Positions 8,076 to 19,039 of a stretch of DNA of 64,000 bases are shown in pieces. The notes below the pieces were generated by a model. That model did no database searches. It was not told the DNA's origin and saw only the letters and a program-made list of their open reading frames with translations. The stretch covers positions 4,817,404-4,881,403 of the forward strand of contig NZ_CP042914.1 in NCBI RefSeq assembly GCF_008065135.1, in the 5' to 3' direction. The stretch's first letter is position 1. Each line of letters starts with the position of its first letter. The position numbers were made by a program, and so were the translations under genes. This DNA comes from Roseimaritima ulvae (GTDB lineage: Bacteria > Planctomycetota > Planctomycetia > Pirellulales > Pirellulaceae).

Positions 8076-8442
8076 ATCATTTCCTTCGGCATCAAATGTC
8101 GGAGACTTACCTACCTAGGTATCGAGCTCCTGCAGGTCGGATGTATCATCTCACCTCGTCCCCCGGCAGTCAAATTCACAACGTCTTCTTCGTTAGACGG
8201 ATCTAAAGGGGCAGCACGTGCTACGCGAGCATGGTCAGCGAGTCGCATTCATCATTTAAGGGGTCAGGCCTCTTTTACCGGAAAAGAGGCCTGACCCCTT
8301 TTTTGAGTCCGAGCACCAGGGATGTCGATTGTCAGAGGAATGGGAACGGTACGCGCAACGACCGCGGAATGATCCCGTATACTCTGCGGGGCTGACAGCT
8401 GGACGTTTAAATGAATTGCCAAACAACGAAGTGACAGTGTCG
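8076..8442. other. Divergent intergenic region with palindrome A
   Basis: It separates the LolA-like gene (minus) from the symporter gene (plus) and should hold both promoters; I cannot place them with confidence. An intact palindrome A lies at 8256-8304. The symporter frame is open back to 8329, but that extension has no signal peptide and looks non-coding. Confidence 0.5.
8256..8304. repeat. Palindromic repeat A, intact copy
   Basis: GGGGTCAGGCCTCTTTT and its complement flank a short loop (ACCGG) and are followed by TTTTTT. It matches the copies at 6585 and at the IS4 insertion site, differing mostly in the loop. Confidence 0.85.
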
Positions 8443-11034
8443 ATGCGGTTTTTAAGTTTGTTTTTCCTGTGTCTATTTGGACTCAGCCTGTTCCACTCCA
8501 AATTGCAACCGCTGGCGGCCGCCGAACCGCCCGTCGCCGAGCCGCTGTTCGATTGGCAGGCCTTGCCCGACTTGCCCGATGCGTTGGGCGTTGCGGGGCC
8601 CTTTGCGGGCGTGCACAACGATGCTTTGATCGTGGCCGGCGGAGCGAACTTTCCCCAACCAGTTTGGGAACGCGTCAAAGTCTGGCATGACGTTATCCAC
8701 GTGCTGGTCCGTCAAAATGATCAGTGGGTCTGGAAAGACGGCGGGAAACTGGACAAACCGATGGCGTACGGCGCCACAGTCTCCACTCCCCTGGGCGTGC
8801 TCTGCATGGGCGGCAACAACGGTGAACAAACCTTCGACGACGTGTTTTTATTGCACTGGGATGCCGATCAGCAGACGTTGCAGACGACCGCATTCCCCAA
8901 ACTTCCTCGGCCCTGTGCCTATGGCGCCGCAACCCTGGTCGGCGACACCGTGTATTTGGCGGGAGGGCAATACGGCCAGACGCTCGACACAGCGATGGAA
9001 AACTTCTGGTCGCTGGACTTGTCGCAGCTTGAGGACGCGGAGAAGTTTGGCTGGCGACAACGCGATGCTTGTCCCGGAGATTTGCGAGCGTTCAACATCA
9101 CGGTCGCGCAGCACAACGGCTATGAGGACTGTGTGTATGTGATCAGCGGCCGCCGGCAAGACGGCGAGCAAATCGAATTTCTGCAAGACAGCTGGGAATT
9201 CACGCCGTCCACAAACACTTGGCGACGCCGCGCCGACGTGCCGCGATGTGTGATGGCCGGTACCGGAATCGATATCGGTCAAAGCCATATCGCGATTTTG
9301 GGCGGCGCCGATGGTAGCCTGTTTAGCCAGTCGGATGAGCTGCGAGACGAACACCCGGGATTCCCGAAGGAAGCCCTGATGTACCACACGATCACCAATA
9401 CCTGGTCGTCCGGCGGCGCCATGCCGGCCAATCACGTGACCACGACGGCCGTTAAATGGGACGACGCCATCATCATCCCCAGCGGTGAAGTGCGGCCCCG
9501 AGTGCGGTCCGCCAACATCTGGAGCGTCCAACCGATCGCGCCGGAGCGAAGTTTCGGAACGCTTAACTACGCCGTGTTGTTTGGCTACCTGCTGGGGATG
9601 CTGGGCGTCGGTTTTTACTTCGTCAACAAGAATAAAGACACCGACGACTACTTTCGCGGCGGCAAACAAATCCCGTGGTGGGCTGCCGCCTGCAGTATAT
9701 TTGCCACCATGCTCAGCTCGTTGACCTTCACGGGGTTACCCTCCAAAGCCTTTGCCCAAGACTGGGTGTATGCGATCGGCAACATGATGATTCCCGTGGT
9801 CGCCGTGGTGGTGGTCCGGGTGGCTTTGCCGTTTTACCGTCGCATCGATGCGACCAGCGCTTACGAATATTTGGAGAAACGCTTTCATCGTGGAGTCCGC
9901 GTGTTCGGCAGTGCCAGCTTTACGGTGTTTCACATCTTTCGGATGGCGATCGTGATGTCGCTGACCGGTTTGGCGATCGCCGTAGCCACGCCGCTAACGC
10001 CGACGCAAAGCGTGTTGCTGATGGGCGTGCTGAGCGTGCTGTACTGCACGATGGGCGGAATCGAAGCGGTGATTTGGACCGATACGCTGCAGACCGTGGT
10101 GCTGTTAGGCGGAGCGTTGTTGGCGATTGTGTTATTGGTTTCCGGAACCGATGGCGGCGCCGCTGGGTTTTGGGAAACGGCGAAGTCATCCGACAAATTT
10201 CGGCTGGTCAATCTGCACTGGGATGCGAACCAAGCCCAGCTGGCGTTTTGGGTGGTGGTAGTCGGAGCGATCGGACAGAATCTCTCGTCTTACACCGCCG
10301 ACCAGGCCGTGGTGCAGCGGTACATGACCACCAAGGACGAACAGCAGGCCGCACGTTCGATCCTGGGCGGCGGCTTGCTGGCGATCCCGGCCACGTTGTT
10401 GTTTTTTGGCATCGGCACGGCCCTGTTTGCCTTCTACCATTCCCATCCGGAAAAACTCGATCCGACCATCACCACCGATCAGATTTTTCCGCTGTTCATC
10501 GCTCGCGAAATGCCCATCGGCCTAGCCGGATTGATCGTCGCCGGCATCTTTGCAGCCGCTCAATCAACGGTCTCAACCAGCATGAACTCCACGGCTACCG
10601 CGATCGTGACCGACTTCCTGCGGCCCTGGAATCTTTTAAATAGCGAGCGGGCGTATTTAAACGTGGCTCGGCTGTGCACGCTGGTCGTGGGCGTTTTGGG
10701 GACGCTGTTGGCTTTGCTGTTCGTGGATCCGGACATCAAGTCATTGTTCGACGCCTTCATCAAGGTGATCGGTTTGTTTATGGGCGTCCTGGGAGGGCTG
10801 TTTTTGTTGGGCGCGTTAACGGTGCGAGCCAACGCAGCCGGGGCCATGACCGGAGCCGTTGTGGGCGCCGCCACGATGCTCTACCTGTGGCTGTTTACAT
10901 CGATCAACGGTTACCTCTACACGACCTGCGGAATCGTTACCTGTGTAGCGGTCGGCTACCTGGCCAGCCTGGCCTTCCCGCGTCCGCAGCAGGATCTGAG
11001 TGGTTTGACGATTCATAAAACCGCGGCCTCGTAG
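8443..11034 (+). CDS. Kelch mutarotase-like domain fused to SSS-family sodium:solute symporter
   Basis: 863 aa. ATG 8443 starts a signal peptide ([17 protein letters not shown]). Residues about 35-355 carry kelch repeats ([41 protein letters not shown]), resembling cyclically permuted mutarotases and NanM, which interconvert sialic acid anomers. From about residue 375 the chain becomes a multi-pass sodium symporter ([18 protein letters not shown]; then [18 protein letters not shown], typical of SSS transporters; [12 protein letters not shown]). The fusion suggests periplasmic anomer conversion coupled to uptake of a sugar or sialic acid. No neuraminate lyase or kinase gene lies nearby, so the substrate is open. 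The TAG stop lies in a hairpin repeat. Confidence 0.88.
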   Translation: MRFLSLFFLCLFGLSLFHSKLQPLAAAEPPVAEPLFDWQALPDLPDALGVAGPFAGVHNDALIVAGGANFPQPVWERVKVWHDVIHVLVRQNDQWVWKDGGKLDKPMAYGATVSTPLGVLCMGGNNGEQTFDDVFLLHWDADQQTLQTTAFPKLPRPCAYGAATLVGDTVYLAGGQYGQTLDTAMENFWSLDLSQLEDAEKFGWRQRDACPGDLRAFNITVAQHNGYEDCVYVISGRRQDGEQIEFLQDSWEFTPSTNTWRRRADVPRCVMAGTGIDIGQSHIAILGGADGSLFSQSDELRDEHPGFPKEALMYHTITNTWSSGGAMPANHVTTTAVKWDDAIIIPSGEVRPRVRSANIWSVQPIAPERSFGTLNYAVLFGYLLGMLGVGFYFVNKNKDTDDYFRGGKQIPWWAAACSIFATMLSSLTFTGLPSKAFAQDWVYAIGNMMIPVVAVVVVRVALPFYRRIDATSAYEYLEKRFHRGVRVFGSASFTVFHIFRMAIVMSLTGLAIAVATPLTPTQSVLLMGVLSVLYCTMGGIEAVIWTDTLQTVVLLGGALLAIVLLVSGTDGGAAGFWETAKSSDKFRLVNLHWDANQAQLAFWVVVVGAIGQNLSSYTADQAVVQRYMTTKDEQQAARSILGGGLLAIPATLLFFGIGTALFAFYHSHPEKLDPTITTDQIFPLFIAREMPIGLAGLIVAGIFAAAQSTVSTSMNSTATAIVTDFLRPWNLLNSERAYLNVARLCTLVVGVLGTLLALLFVDPDIKSLFDAFIKVIGLFMGVLGGLFLLGALTVRANAAGAMTGAVVGAATMLYLWLFTSINGYLYTTCGIVTCVAVGYLASLAFPRPQQDLSGLTIHKTAAS

Positions 11035-11055
11035 CTGCGACTCGTGAGAGTGTGG
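11030..11055 (+). repeat. 3'-end hairpin repeat, diverged copy
   Basis: CTCGTAGCTGCG is followed by ACTC-GTGA-GAGT. The TAG is the stop codon of the symporter gene. The loop differs from GCCA. Confidence 0.5.
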
Positions 11056-11186
11056 GCGCTGGAGTACAGGCTTTAGCCGCCCGCTCGCTCGTGGCAGACG
11101 CCGTGGCACTCTGCCATAATGCTTGCCTCGTCTTGTTTTCCTCTTCACCTTTGCTGTTTGCTTGAGCTTTTGGGGAGCCGCCGGTT

Positions 11187-14100
11187 ATGCCTTCTCGTCA
11201 CTTGGTTTTGTCCGCTGGAACATCCAATAAATTCTGGAACATCACCCGTGACGGCACCAGTCACACGGTGAACTATGGCCGTGTGGGAACCGACGGACAA
11301 ACCAAAACCAAACAGTTCGACGATGCGGCCGCTTGCCAAAAATCGTACGAGCAATTGATCGAGCAGAAACTGAAGAAGGGTTACAGCGACGCCGGTAAAT
11401 CCACTTCCCCTTCCACTCGAACCGCCAAGAAAGCGGTGAAGAAAACCGCGAAAAAGGCCGTCAAGAAAACCCTGCCCAAAACGGCAACCAAGAAAGCAAC
11501 CAAGCCTGTCAAGAAAGCCGCTCCCGAAACCGCCCCGGAAACCGCCGCGGTGGAGCCGGAACTGGCGGTCACTCGAGAGATCGCGTTGGAGCCCGCCGAC
11601 TGGTTTGTGGCGGCTTTCCGCAAGACCGCTCCGCTGCAACGCGGCAAACCGGCCGAAGCGGATTTGGACGCCGCCGCGGATCAACTGGCCGCGTTAAAAC
11701 GCATCAACTACGGCTGGGATCTGCCCTTCGAAGACTTGTCCCTGCCCGCCATCATGGCCCCCGAAGAAGCCCACTTCTGGCTGCTGGCGATGACAGACTA
11801 TTCCCATCGCTTCGCCTCCCAAGCCGAGGTCCGCAAATACGCGACCAAAATCCGCAACTCCAAAATCACCGGCAAACTTTTTTGGCAACAGGCCACCCGC
11901 CACGTCAAGCAATCCAACCGAGGCGTTTCGCCCTTGGTGATGGCGCCGCTGTTCAGTCTGTTCAGCGCCGAGCAGTGTTTTGAACTGGCACTCACCCCCG
12001 TCAAAGACGACGAACGCAATCATCGTTCGGCATCCGAGGTGACCGTGATGCTGAACCAGGGCTTTCAAGCTCACGTTTTGCCCTATCTGAAACGGACCGA
12101 AATTACCAAGCTGCAAAAACGCGTTCGTCAAACGTTCGACCCGGCGGCCGAGCCCGCCGATGAATACTCCGCTTATCCAGCCGAACACTACGCCGCCGCC
12201 GTGCTGGGGATGCACAAGGAAGTCTACGCGATCACCTCCAGTTGGCCGGATGATCAGTTTCGTGGCGACGATGTATGGCTGGCACACTATCTCTATCCGC
12301 AGGAAATTCTGTTTGGGCTGGGTAGCGCCGAATTGTTTGAATCCGAATGGCGTCGTTTGGGTCTAAAATGCAGCGGCCCCCGTCATGCACGCAACTTCCT
12401 GGCCTGCACCGAATCCGCCGCTCTGGACCTGCTGGCCAATCAAGTCTGTGCCCAATCCAACAAAGACGAATGTGCCGCACTGCTAAAGGTACTGTGCCTG
12501 GTCCACGCTCCCGAAGCCGCCGAATCGGTTCTGCGGTGCCGCCTGGATTCCAAAATGCCCGCGTTGGCTCGCGACTGGTTGGAAAAGTACGTTGGTAACG
12601 CTGTCGCGGGTCTGATCCCCATCGCCGGCAAAAAGGGCAAGCTGGCCGATGCGGCGATCGACTATCTGCGCAGCGTCAAACGCAACGGGTACGAAGGCGT
12701 CATCGCCAAGTCGCTGAAACAGGCCGGCAAATCCGCTCCAGGAGTCACTCAGGTTCAACGCGATGTTTTGGACCACATTGAAAAAACGTACACACCATTC
12801 GACGCCAAAACGACACCGAAATGGCTGAAGGACGCGCTGGCCACCGTGGACCTGAAGCGAGCTCCCAAACTTCCCTCCTGGGCCGCCCCCGATGGCATGC
12901 CGCCGTTGGCCGTCAGTGAACGACGCCTGAACGACGAACAGGTGCAGGTGGTGCTGGAGGTTTTAGCCACAACGCCAGTCTCCGAACAGCATCCATTGTT
13001 GGTGGCGATCAAACAGCATGTCGACAAACCATCACGCGACGATTTTGCTTGGCAACTGTTTCAGTTCTGGCAGGAGGACGGTTCGGTGGCCAAGAACAAA
13101 TGGGCGATGGGAGCGATCGGCCACTTGGGGGATGACGGCTGTGTGATGAAACTGACGCCCATGGTTCGCGTTTGGCCGGGCGAAAGTCAACACGCTCGAG
13201 CCGTGTTTGGGCTGGAGTGTCTGCGGGGCGTCGGCAGTAGCACGGCCTTGATGCAATTGTCCGGAATCGCTCAGAAACTGAAGTTCAAAGGTCTAAAAAA
13301 CAAAGCCGCCGCGTTTGTCGAAGAGATCGCTAAAGAAAAAGGCATGACGCGAGCCGAACTGGAAGACCGCGTGATTCCCGATTGCGGCCTGGACGAAATG
13401 GGACGACGAGAGTTCTCCTTCGGCCCCCGATCGTTCAGCTTTGTGCTCGGCGGGGACCTCAAACCGATGGTCCGAGACGAAGCTGGCAAGATCCGCCCCA
13501 ACATGCCCAAGCCCGGCGTCAAAGACGACGAAAAATTGGCGGGCGAGGCCATGGCCGAATGGAAGTTGATCAAAAAACAGATCAAAGACGTCGCCGTACT
13601 GCAAGCCGGAAGGCTGGAACAAGCCATGGTCACCGGTCGGCGGTGGACGGTCGCAGATTTTGAAGCTCTGTTGGTTCGTCACCCACTGATGACCCACCTG
13701 GTGCAGAAACTGATCTGGGCCAGCTTCGACGCCAAAGGCAAACGATTGGCGTTGTTCCGTGTAACCGAAGAACGCGATTACGCCAACGCCAAAGACGACA
13801 GCATGTCGTTGGGCAAAGCCAAGCAGATCGGTGTGATCCATCCACTGGATATGACCGAAGCGGAACGCGCGACTTGGGGCGAGGTGCTGAGCGATTACGA
13901 GATCATCACGCCATTCCCCCAGCTCGGCCGCGACGTTTACGCTCTGGAAAAAGGGGAAGCCAAAACCAAGGAACTGAAACGCTTCCACGGCCTGAAGCTA
14001 GCCGCGCCGACGATGATCTTCACTTTGGAAAAGTTCGGCTGGACGCGCGGCGAAGCCATGGACGGCGGCTGTTTCGACGAACACTCCAAACAGTTTCCGG

Positions 14101-14327
14101 CCGCGGATGTGACGGCCGTCATTCACTACGATGGCGTTGTCGGGATGGGCTACATCGATCCCGATGAAACGCTAACAACCAAGAGCATTCACTTTTGCAA
14201 AGGCATGCGTGCACCTTCCGGGTACGGCTGGGGCAGTAAGAAAACGATGAAACTAGGTGATGTTCCGCCAATCGTGATCAGTGAAGTCATGGCGGACCTG
14301 CACGTTCTGAAAACAAAGGCCAAATAG
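11187..14327 (+). CDS. WGR domain + DUF4132 protein (MolR/YehI type)
   Basis: 1046 aa, first gene of a five-gene operon. Residues about 1-70 form a WGR domain ([27 protein letters not shown]), a module associated with nucleic-acid or PARP-linked proteins. Residues about 70-125 are a Lys/Ala/Thr-rich histone-H1-like linker. The middle is helical and HEAT-like, and about 735-930 match DUF4132 ([60 protein letters not shown]). E. coli YehI/MolR has the same WGR-DUF4132 layout and similar size. Function unknown in any organism to my knowledge. Followed after 2 nt by the MoxR gene. Confidence 0.9.
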   Translation: MPSRHLVLSAGTSNKFWNITRDGTSHTVNYGRVGTDGQTKTKQFDDAAACQKSYEQLIEQKLKKGYSDAGKSTSPSTRTAKKAVKKTAKKAVKKTLPKTATKKATKPVKKAAPETAPETAAVEPELAVTREIALEPADWFVAAFRKTAPLQRGKPAEADLDAAADQLAALKRINYGWDLPFEDLSLPAIMAPEEAHFWLLAMTDYSHRFASQAEVRKYATKIRNSKITGKLFWQQATRHVKQSNRGVSPLVMAPLFSLFSAEQCFELALTPVKDDERNHRSASEVTVMLNQGFQAHVLPYLKRTEITKLQKRVRQTFDPAAEPADEYSAYPAEHYAAAVLGMHKEVYAITSSWPDDQFRGDDVWLAHYLYPQEILFGLGSAELFESEWRRLGLKCSGPRHARNFLACTESAALDLLANQVCAQSNKDECAALLKVLCLVHAPEAAESVLRCRLDSKMPALARDWLEKYVGNAVAGLIPIAGKKGKLADAAIDYLRSVKRNGYEGVIAKSLKQAGKSAPGVTQVQRDVLDHIEKTYTPFDAKTTPKWLKDALATVDLKRAPKLPSWAAPDGMPPLAVSERRLNDEQVQVVLEVLATTPVSEQHPLLVAIKQHVDKPSRDDFAWQLFQFWQEDGSVAKNKWAMGAIGHLGDDGCVMKLTPMVRVWPGESQHARAVFGLECLRGVGSSTALMQLSGIAQKLKFKGLKNKAAAFVEEIAKEKGMTRAELEDRVIPDCGLDEMGRREFSFGPRSFSFVLGGDLKPMVRDEAGKIRPNMPKPGVKDDEKLAGEAMAEWKLIKKQIKDVAVLQAGRLEQAMVTGRRWTVADFEALLVRHPLMTHLVQKLIWASFDAKGKRLALFRVTEERDYANAKDDSMSLGKAKQIGVIHPLDMTEAERATWGEVLSDYEIITPFPQLGRDVYALEKGEAKTKELKRFHGLKLAAPTMIFTLEKFGWTRGEAMDGGCFDEHSKQFPAADVTAVIHYDGVVGMGYIDPDETLTTKSIHFCKGMRAPSGYGWGSKKTMKLGDVPPIVISEVMADLHVLKTKAK

Positions 14328-14329
14328 GA

Positions 14330-15502
14330 ATGGCAAAAAAGAAAGCCGCCGCTCGCAAGTCCGCACCAGCTCGTAATAAAGCGACCGCTCGCCGCAAGAC
14401 CGCAGCCGCCAACTCATCGGAGCCGTCGCTGCAACGCCCGCCGGCGGAAATCCTGTACGCCGACGAACTGGCCGAGTTGACCAAGGCTTCCGCGGCCGAC
14501 CCCAAACCTCCCGGTTGGCGAATGTCGCCGCGGGCGGTGCTGACCTTTATCCTGGGAGATCCCACCCAAGATCTGCCGCCCAAATTTGTGGGCCGACGAG
14601 CGTTTCTGGAACGCTGCATCGTTTCCCTGGCCACCAACCGCGGCCTGATGCTGATCGGCGAACCCGGCACGGCCAAGAGCTACCTCAGCGAATTGCTGGC
14701 CGCGGCGATCAGCGGCGATTCCACGCTGACCATTCAGGGCAGTGCTGGCACCACCGAAGACAATATTCGATACTCATGGAACTACGCGTTGTTGGTTGCC
14801 GAAGGGCCCAACGAAAACTCCCTGGTTCCGGCTCCGCTGTACCTGGGCATGACTCACGGCAAACTGGTTCGCTTTGAAGAAATCACCCGCTGTGCGTTGG
14901 AAATTCAAGACGTGCTGTTGTCGGTGTTAAGCGACCGCGTGATGGCGATCCCGGAATTGCCCGAAGCCAATCGCTCGTTGTACGCCCAGTCGGGTTTCAA
15001 CGTGATCGCCACGGCCAACACCCGCGACCGAGGTGTGAACGAAATGAGCGCGGCATTAAAACGCCGCTTCAACTTCGAAACCGTACACCCGATTGCCGAT
15101 ATCGGCGAAGAACTGCAACTCGTGCAACGGGAAACGCTCCGCAACCTCGAACGTTCCCATGTACCGGTCGCCGTGGACGTCGATTTGACGGAACTGTTGG
15201 TCACCACGTTTCGCGAGCTGCGACAGGGCAAGACCATCGATGGCAAGGGCATCGAAACGCCATCGACCGTGCTCAGTACGGCCGAAGCGGTGGGGACCGC
15301 GTATGCCGCCGGCGTGCACGCGTATTATTACAGCGATGGCGAAGTCCAACCGATGCACCTGGTGCGGCATCTGGTGGGCAGTGTGTTAAAAGACAATCCC
15401 GACGATCTGAAAACCGTGCGTCATTACTTTGAACACGTCATCAAGAAACGCAAAACGGGCCGTTGGAAGGAATTCTACGAAGCCCGTGACGAGTTGGCCT
15501 GA
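14330..15502 (+). CDS. MoxR-type AAA+ ATPase (YehL-like)
   Basis: 390 aa. A basic Ala/Lys/Arg-rich tail of about 30 residues opens the protein, echoing the linker of the preceding gene. Walker A is GEPGTAKS (110-117) and Walker B is KLVRFEEI (178-185), followed by an [21 protein letters not shown] segment with sensor 1 and arginine finger. MoxR ATPases act as chaperones remodelling VWA-domain partners, and the VWA gene is two genes downstream. The start lies 2 nt after the preceding stop, and its TGA overlaps the next ATG (TGATG), so the genes are translationally coupled. E. coli YehL has the same neighbours. Confidence 0.92.
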   Translation: MAKKKAAARKSAPARNKATARRKTAAANSSEPSLQRPPAEILYADELAELTKASAADPKPPGWRMSPRAVLTFILGDPTQDLPPKFVGRRAFLERCIVSLATNRGLMLIGEPGTAKSYLSELLAAAISGDSTLTIQGSAGTTEDNIRYSWNYALLVAEGPNENSLVPAPLYLGMTHGKLVRFEEITRCALEIQDVLLSVLSDRVMAIPELPEANRSLYAQSGFNVIATANTRDRGVNEMSAALKRRFNFETVHPIADIGEELQLVQRETLRNLERSHVPVAVDVDLTELLVTTFRELRQGKTIDGKGIETPSTVLSTAEAVGTAYAAGVHAYYYSDGEVQPMHLVRHLVGSVLKDNPDDLKTVRHYFEHVIKKRKTGRWKEFYEARDELA

Positions 15503-17883
15503 TGCGAGACGCGGACGTTAACAAGTTGGTCCGGCGGCTGTGCGACACCGAAGCCGACGTGGTGTACTTTCCCGTTCGCCACCACAGCCCGGCCTGTGCG
15601 ACGTTGTTGGGGCAATGGATCGATTCGCTCAAGCCGGCGGCCGTGCTGATCGAAGGCCCCAGCGACTACAACGAACACCTTGCGGAACTGACGCTGGACC
15701 ATCAGCTGCCGATCGCCATCTACAGCTACTTTCGCTCGGTGGCTGATCCGGATTCCGCCGCCCTGCATCACGGCGTGTATTATCCCTTCTGTGAATATTC
15801 CCCCGAATGGATCGGGCTGCACCGCGGCTTGGCCTGTGACGCATTGGTTCGCTTTATCGACCTGCCCTGGGCCGAAAGTTACGCCGACGACCGCACGACG
15901 CATCGCTACGCCGACGCCGAACTGCGCCGCGGCCGCTACGTACAAGCCCTGTGTGAGCGACTGCAGGTGGAGGATTTTGATGATCTGTGGGATCGCTTGG
16001 TTGAATCCCACCAAACACTGGACCTGCACGACTACCTGCAACGCGTCCACTCGTTGTGTTTGAACACCCGCATTTGGGAACAACCGATCAGCGTCAGTGA
16101 CCGTCGTCGGGAATCGTTTATGGCCCGGCAAATCGACGCGGTAAGGCAGCAAACCGAGGGCACCGTGCTGGTCGTCACCGGCGGCTTTCACAGCAGTGCT
16201 CTGGCGGCGCGGCTGGAAGCCCGACCCTGTCCCGGCATTGACGACCCGCCCCCACCTGACGCGGCCTCACCTGAAACCGACGCATCGGCTCCCCCCGCGT
16301 CGATCGTTGAACGCGGCGTGGCCTTGACTACGTACTCCTACGAACGGCTGGACAATTTGACGGGCTACAACGCGGGCATGCCCAGTCCCGGGTTTTACGA
16401 ACACGCCTGGCAACAACGTCAGGCGGGGGAATCGTTTGACCACCAGCCCTTGCTAATCCAGCTGGTCGCGGCCCTGCGTGAGCGAAACCAAACGCTCAGC
16501 ACGGCCGACCTGATCGCCGTAGAAACGTCCGCACAAGCGTTTGCAGCGCTGCGGGGACGGGGACACGTGTGGCGTTGTGACCTGATCGATGCAGCGACCA
16601 GTTCGTTGATCAAAGATGAATTGGAATACGACTGCGGTTCGCCGTTTATCGATGCGGTGCACGAGGTGTTGCGAGGCAACCGGCAGGGGCAATTGGCGGC
16701 AGGCACGCGAGTTCCCCCGTTGGTACAGGAAATCCGCCGGCAACTCGACGCGTTCTCGCTGCAGCCGTCACGGCGGCCCGAGACCGTCGAGCTGGACCTG
16801 TCCGATGAAGCGGACCTGCGGAAAAGCCGCCTGCTGCATCAGCTGCAAATACTTGACGTCCAAGGTTTCCGGCGTCAAGCCGGCACCGATTTTCTGACTC
16901 GCGAAAATCTGCAACGATTGTGGGAATCCTGGCAGTTGCGGTGGACGCCTGAATTTGAATCGTCCTGCATCGAAGCTTCCCGCTTTGGCACCAAGCTGGA
17001 GGACGCCGTTGCCTCCTGTTTGACCGCACAGGCGGGGCAACAACAGCGTGACGCCGCGGCGGCCGCGGAACTGCTGGTCCAAGCGGCTCAGGCGGGCGTC
17101 GAGTCGCTATCACAATCGCTGCTCAAGTCGCTGTCGCAGCTGATTGCTCAAGAGCCGCGGTTTGTCCAAGCCTCCGCCTGCCTGCGTCATCTGCTGTTTC
17201 TGTATTGTTTTGACGAAGCTTTGGGAACAACGCGTTTGCCGGCGCTGCAAGGATTGGTTCGCGAAACGTTTTCCCGGTCCCTGTGGCTGCTGGAATCGGT
17301 GGGTCGACAAACCACAAACGATCCCGGCTTGCTGCGTGGCATGCAAGCGATCCAGGAAACCTACCGCCGCGTCGAAGACATTTTGGATTGGGACAATGCG
17401 GATTTCACCGCCGTGCTGGCTCGCGTTCAAGCCGATCGCCACAAACCGCCACAGCTGCGTGGCGGTGCGGCCGGCATGTTGTGGGGGTTGGGCACGGCGA
17501 CCGACGACAGCGTATTGGCGGATCTGCTTTATTTTTCCGACCCCGATCAACTGGGGGATTTTCTCAGTGGTCTGTTTTCGCTCGCTCGTGAACTGGTCCA
17601 ACGCCATCCACAATTGGTCCAGTCCATCGATCAGGTACTGTTGCAGTATGGCGCCGAAGATTTCCAGACGGCGCTGCCCGCCCTGCGGCTGGCGTTCACA
17701 TCCTTTACGCCACGTGAAAAGCACCACATGCTGGCCACCCTGTTCGACTCGCTGGGTTTGACGTCCATTCAGCCGCTCAGCCCGTTGCAGGTCGACGAGC
17801 AGACGATGCTGGAAGCCACCGCGATCGAAGACCGCATTTTTGAAGCGATCGAAAAATATGGATTGGAGGCGGCCGATGACTGA
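15502..17883 (+). CDS. DUF5682 protein (YehM-like)
   Basis: 793 aa. The N-terminus has the family hallmark FPVRHHSPACATLL (about 22-35) and VLIEGPSDYNEHL, reminiscent of TraB/ChaN-like folds with conserved His and Glu; a catalytic role is plausible but unproven. A second conserved block is TGGFHSSALAARLEA (about 230), and the C-terminal half is helical. Length is close to E. coli YehM. It overlaps the previous gene by 1 nt and the next by 8 nt. It is predicted to be a partner or substrate of the MoxR-VWA pair. Confidence 0.88.
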   Translation: MRDADVNKLVRRLCDTEADVVYFPVRHHSPACATLLGQWIDSLKPAAVLIEGPSDYNEHLAELTLDHQLPIAIYSYFRSVADPDSAALHHGVYYPFCEYSPEWIGLHRGLACDALVRFIDLPWAESYADDRTTHRYADAELRRGRYVQALCERLQVEDFDDLWDRLVESHQTLDLHDYLQRVHSLCLNTRIWEQPISVSDRRRESFMARQIDAVRQQTEGTVLVVTGGFHSSALAARLEARPCPGIDDPPPPDAASPETDASAPPASIVERGVALTTYSYERLDNLTGYNAGMPSPGFYEHAWQQRQAGESFDHQPLLIQLVAALRERNQTLSTADLIAVETSAQAFAALRGRGHVWRCDLIDAATSSLIKDELEYDCGSPFIDAVHEVLRGNRQGQLAAGTRVPPLVQEIRRQLDAFSLQPSRRPETVELDLSDEADLRKSRLLHQLQILDVQGFRRQAGTDFLTRENLQRLWESWQLRWTPEFESSCIEASRFGTKLEDAVASCLTAQAGQQQRDAAAAAELLVQAAQAGVESLSQSLLKSLSQLIAQEPRFVQASACLRHLLFLYCFDEALGTTRLPALQGLVRETFSRSLWLLESVGRQTTNDPGLLRGMQAIQETYRRVEDILDWDNADFTAVLARVQADRHKPPQLRGGAAGMLWGLGTATDDSVLADLLYFSDPDQLGDFLSGLFSLARELVQRHPQLVQSIDQVLLQYGAEDFQTALPALRLAFTSFTPREKHHMLATLFDSLGLTSIQPLSPLQVDEQTMLEATAIEDRIFEAIEKYGLEAADD

Positions 17884-19039
17884 CCCCACACACGATCACA
17901 CCGACGATGACACTCGACAGCGGCAAACCCGTTGGCGTCTGGTGATGGGCCCGGGCAGCGAACAATTGTGCGGTGGCTTAACCGCCCAGGCTCAGCAGCA
18001 AGAAGACTGCCTCTCCTTTTTGTACGACCGCGAATACGGCGGCGGCCGCAACGTGCGCAGCCGCGACGGCGATCGCTCGGGCAGCCTGGACGCCAGTTCG
18101 CTCACCATCCCCGACTGGATCAACAAAATTCACGAACTGTTCCCGCAAGCCACCATCGAGCGACTGGAGCAGGACGCGTTGGAGCGGTACGAAATCGATG
18201 AAATGGTGACCAATCCCGAGGTCCTGGCTCGCGCGGAGCCCAACCAGACGTTGTTAAAAGCGGTGCTGCGAACCAAACATCTGATGAATCAGCAGGTGCT
18301 GAAAGCCGCCCAGCACCTGGTCCGTAAAGCGGTCGAACAGCTGATGCAGCAGTTGGCCGAAGACGTTCGCGTTGCGTTTCAGGGTTCAGTCGATCGCCGC
18401 CATCGCTCGCATCTGAAGATCGCCAAAAATTTCGACGTGTCCACCACGCTGCGACGCAACTTGAAGAACTACGATCCCCAGACGCGGCGGGTGACCGTGG
18501 AAACGCCTTACTTCTTTTCGCGGGTCCGCCGGCAAGTCGATCGCTGGCAGATCATTATCCTGGTCGACGAATCCGGCAGCATGCTGGACAGCGTGATTCA
18601 TTCCGCCGTCACCGCCGCGGTGTTTTACAGCATGCGAATGATGAAAGTGCATCTGTGTATTTTTGACACCGCCGTGGTGGATCTGACCGACCAGATTGTG
18701 GACCCCGTCGAGACCCTGATGAAGGTTCAATTGGGTGGCGGCACCGACATCGGGCAAGCCGTCCACTACGCATCGACATTGGTGGAAAACCCGGCTCGTA
18801 CCGTGGTGGTTCTGATCACGGATTTCTATGAAGGCGGGCCGCCGGCAAGATTGTTTTCCGCCGCTCGCAAACTGGTGGAGAGCGGCGTGACCTGCCTGGG
18901 TTTGGCGGCATTGGATGAAAGAGCCGAACCGACCTACGATGCTCAGGTGGGTGCTCAGCTGGTCAAACTCGGTTGGCACGTGGGGGCCATGACGCCGGGA
19001 GAACTGGCCGCCTGGGTGGCGGAGAAAGTTCGCCGATGA
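17876..19039 (+). CDS. VWA-domain protein (YehP-like)
   Basis: 387 aa. ATG 17876 is chosen because it overlaps the end of the upstream gene; the frame is open to 17840 without an obvious RBS. The C-terminal half is a von Willebrand A domain with an intact MIDAS: VDESGSM (D231, S233, S235), GGGTDIG (Thr about 290) and VLITDFYEG. The N-terminal part is helical, as in CoxE/YehP proteins. It is the expected partner of the MoxR ATPase: AAA+ activity would control metal-dependent ligand binding by the VWA. Its end overlaps the next start by ATGA. Confidence 0.92.
   Translation: MTDPTHDHTDDDTRQRQTRWRLVMGPGSEQLCGGLTAQAQQQEDCLSFLYDREYGGGRNVRSRDGDRSGSLDASSLTIPDWINKIHELFPQATIERLEQDALERYEIDEMVTNPEVLARAEPNQTLLKAVLRTKHLMNQQVLKAAQHLVRKAVEQLMQQLAEDVRVAFQGSVDRRHRSHLKIAKNFDVSTTLRRNLKNYDPQTRRVTVETPYFFSRVRRQVDRWQIIILVDESGSMLDSVIHSAVTAAVFYSMRMMKVHLCIFDTAVVDLTDQIVDPVETLMKVQLGGGTDIGQAVHYASTLVENPARTVVVLITDFYEGGPPARLFSAARKLVESGVTCLGLAALDERAEPTYDAQVGAQLVKLGWHVGAMTPGELAAWVAEKVRR

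Noticed and set aside
8848-9669. Minus-strand frame of 273 codons opposite the kelch domain
   Set aside because: The plus strand encodes clear kelch repeats in this stretch.
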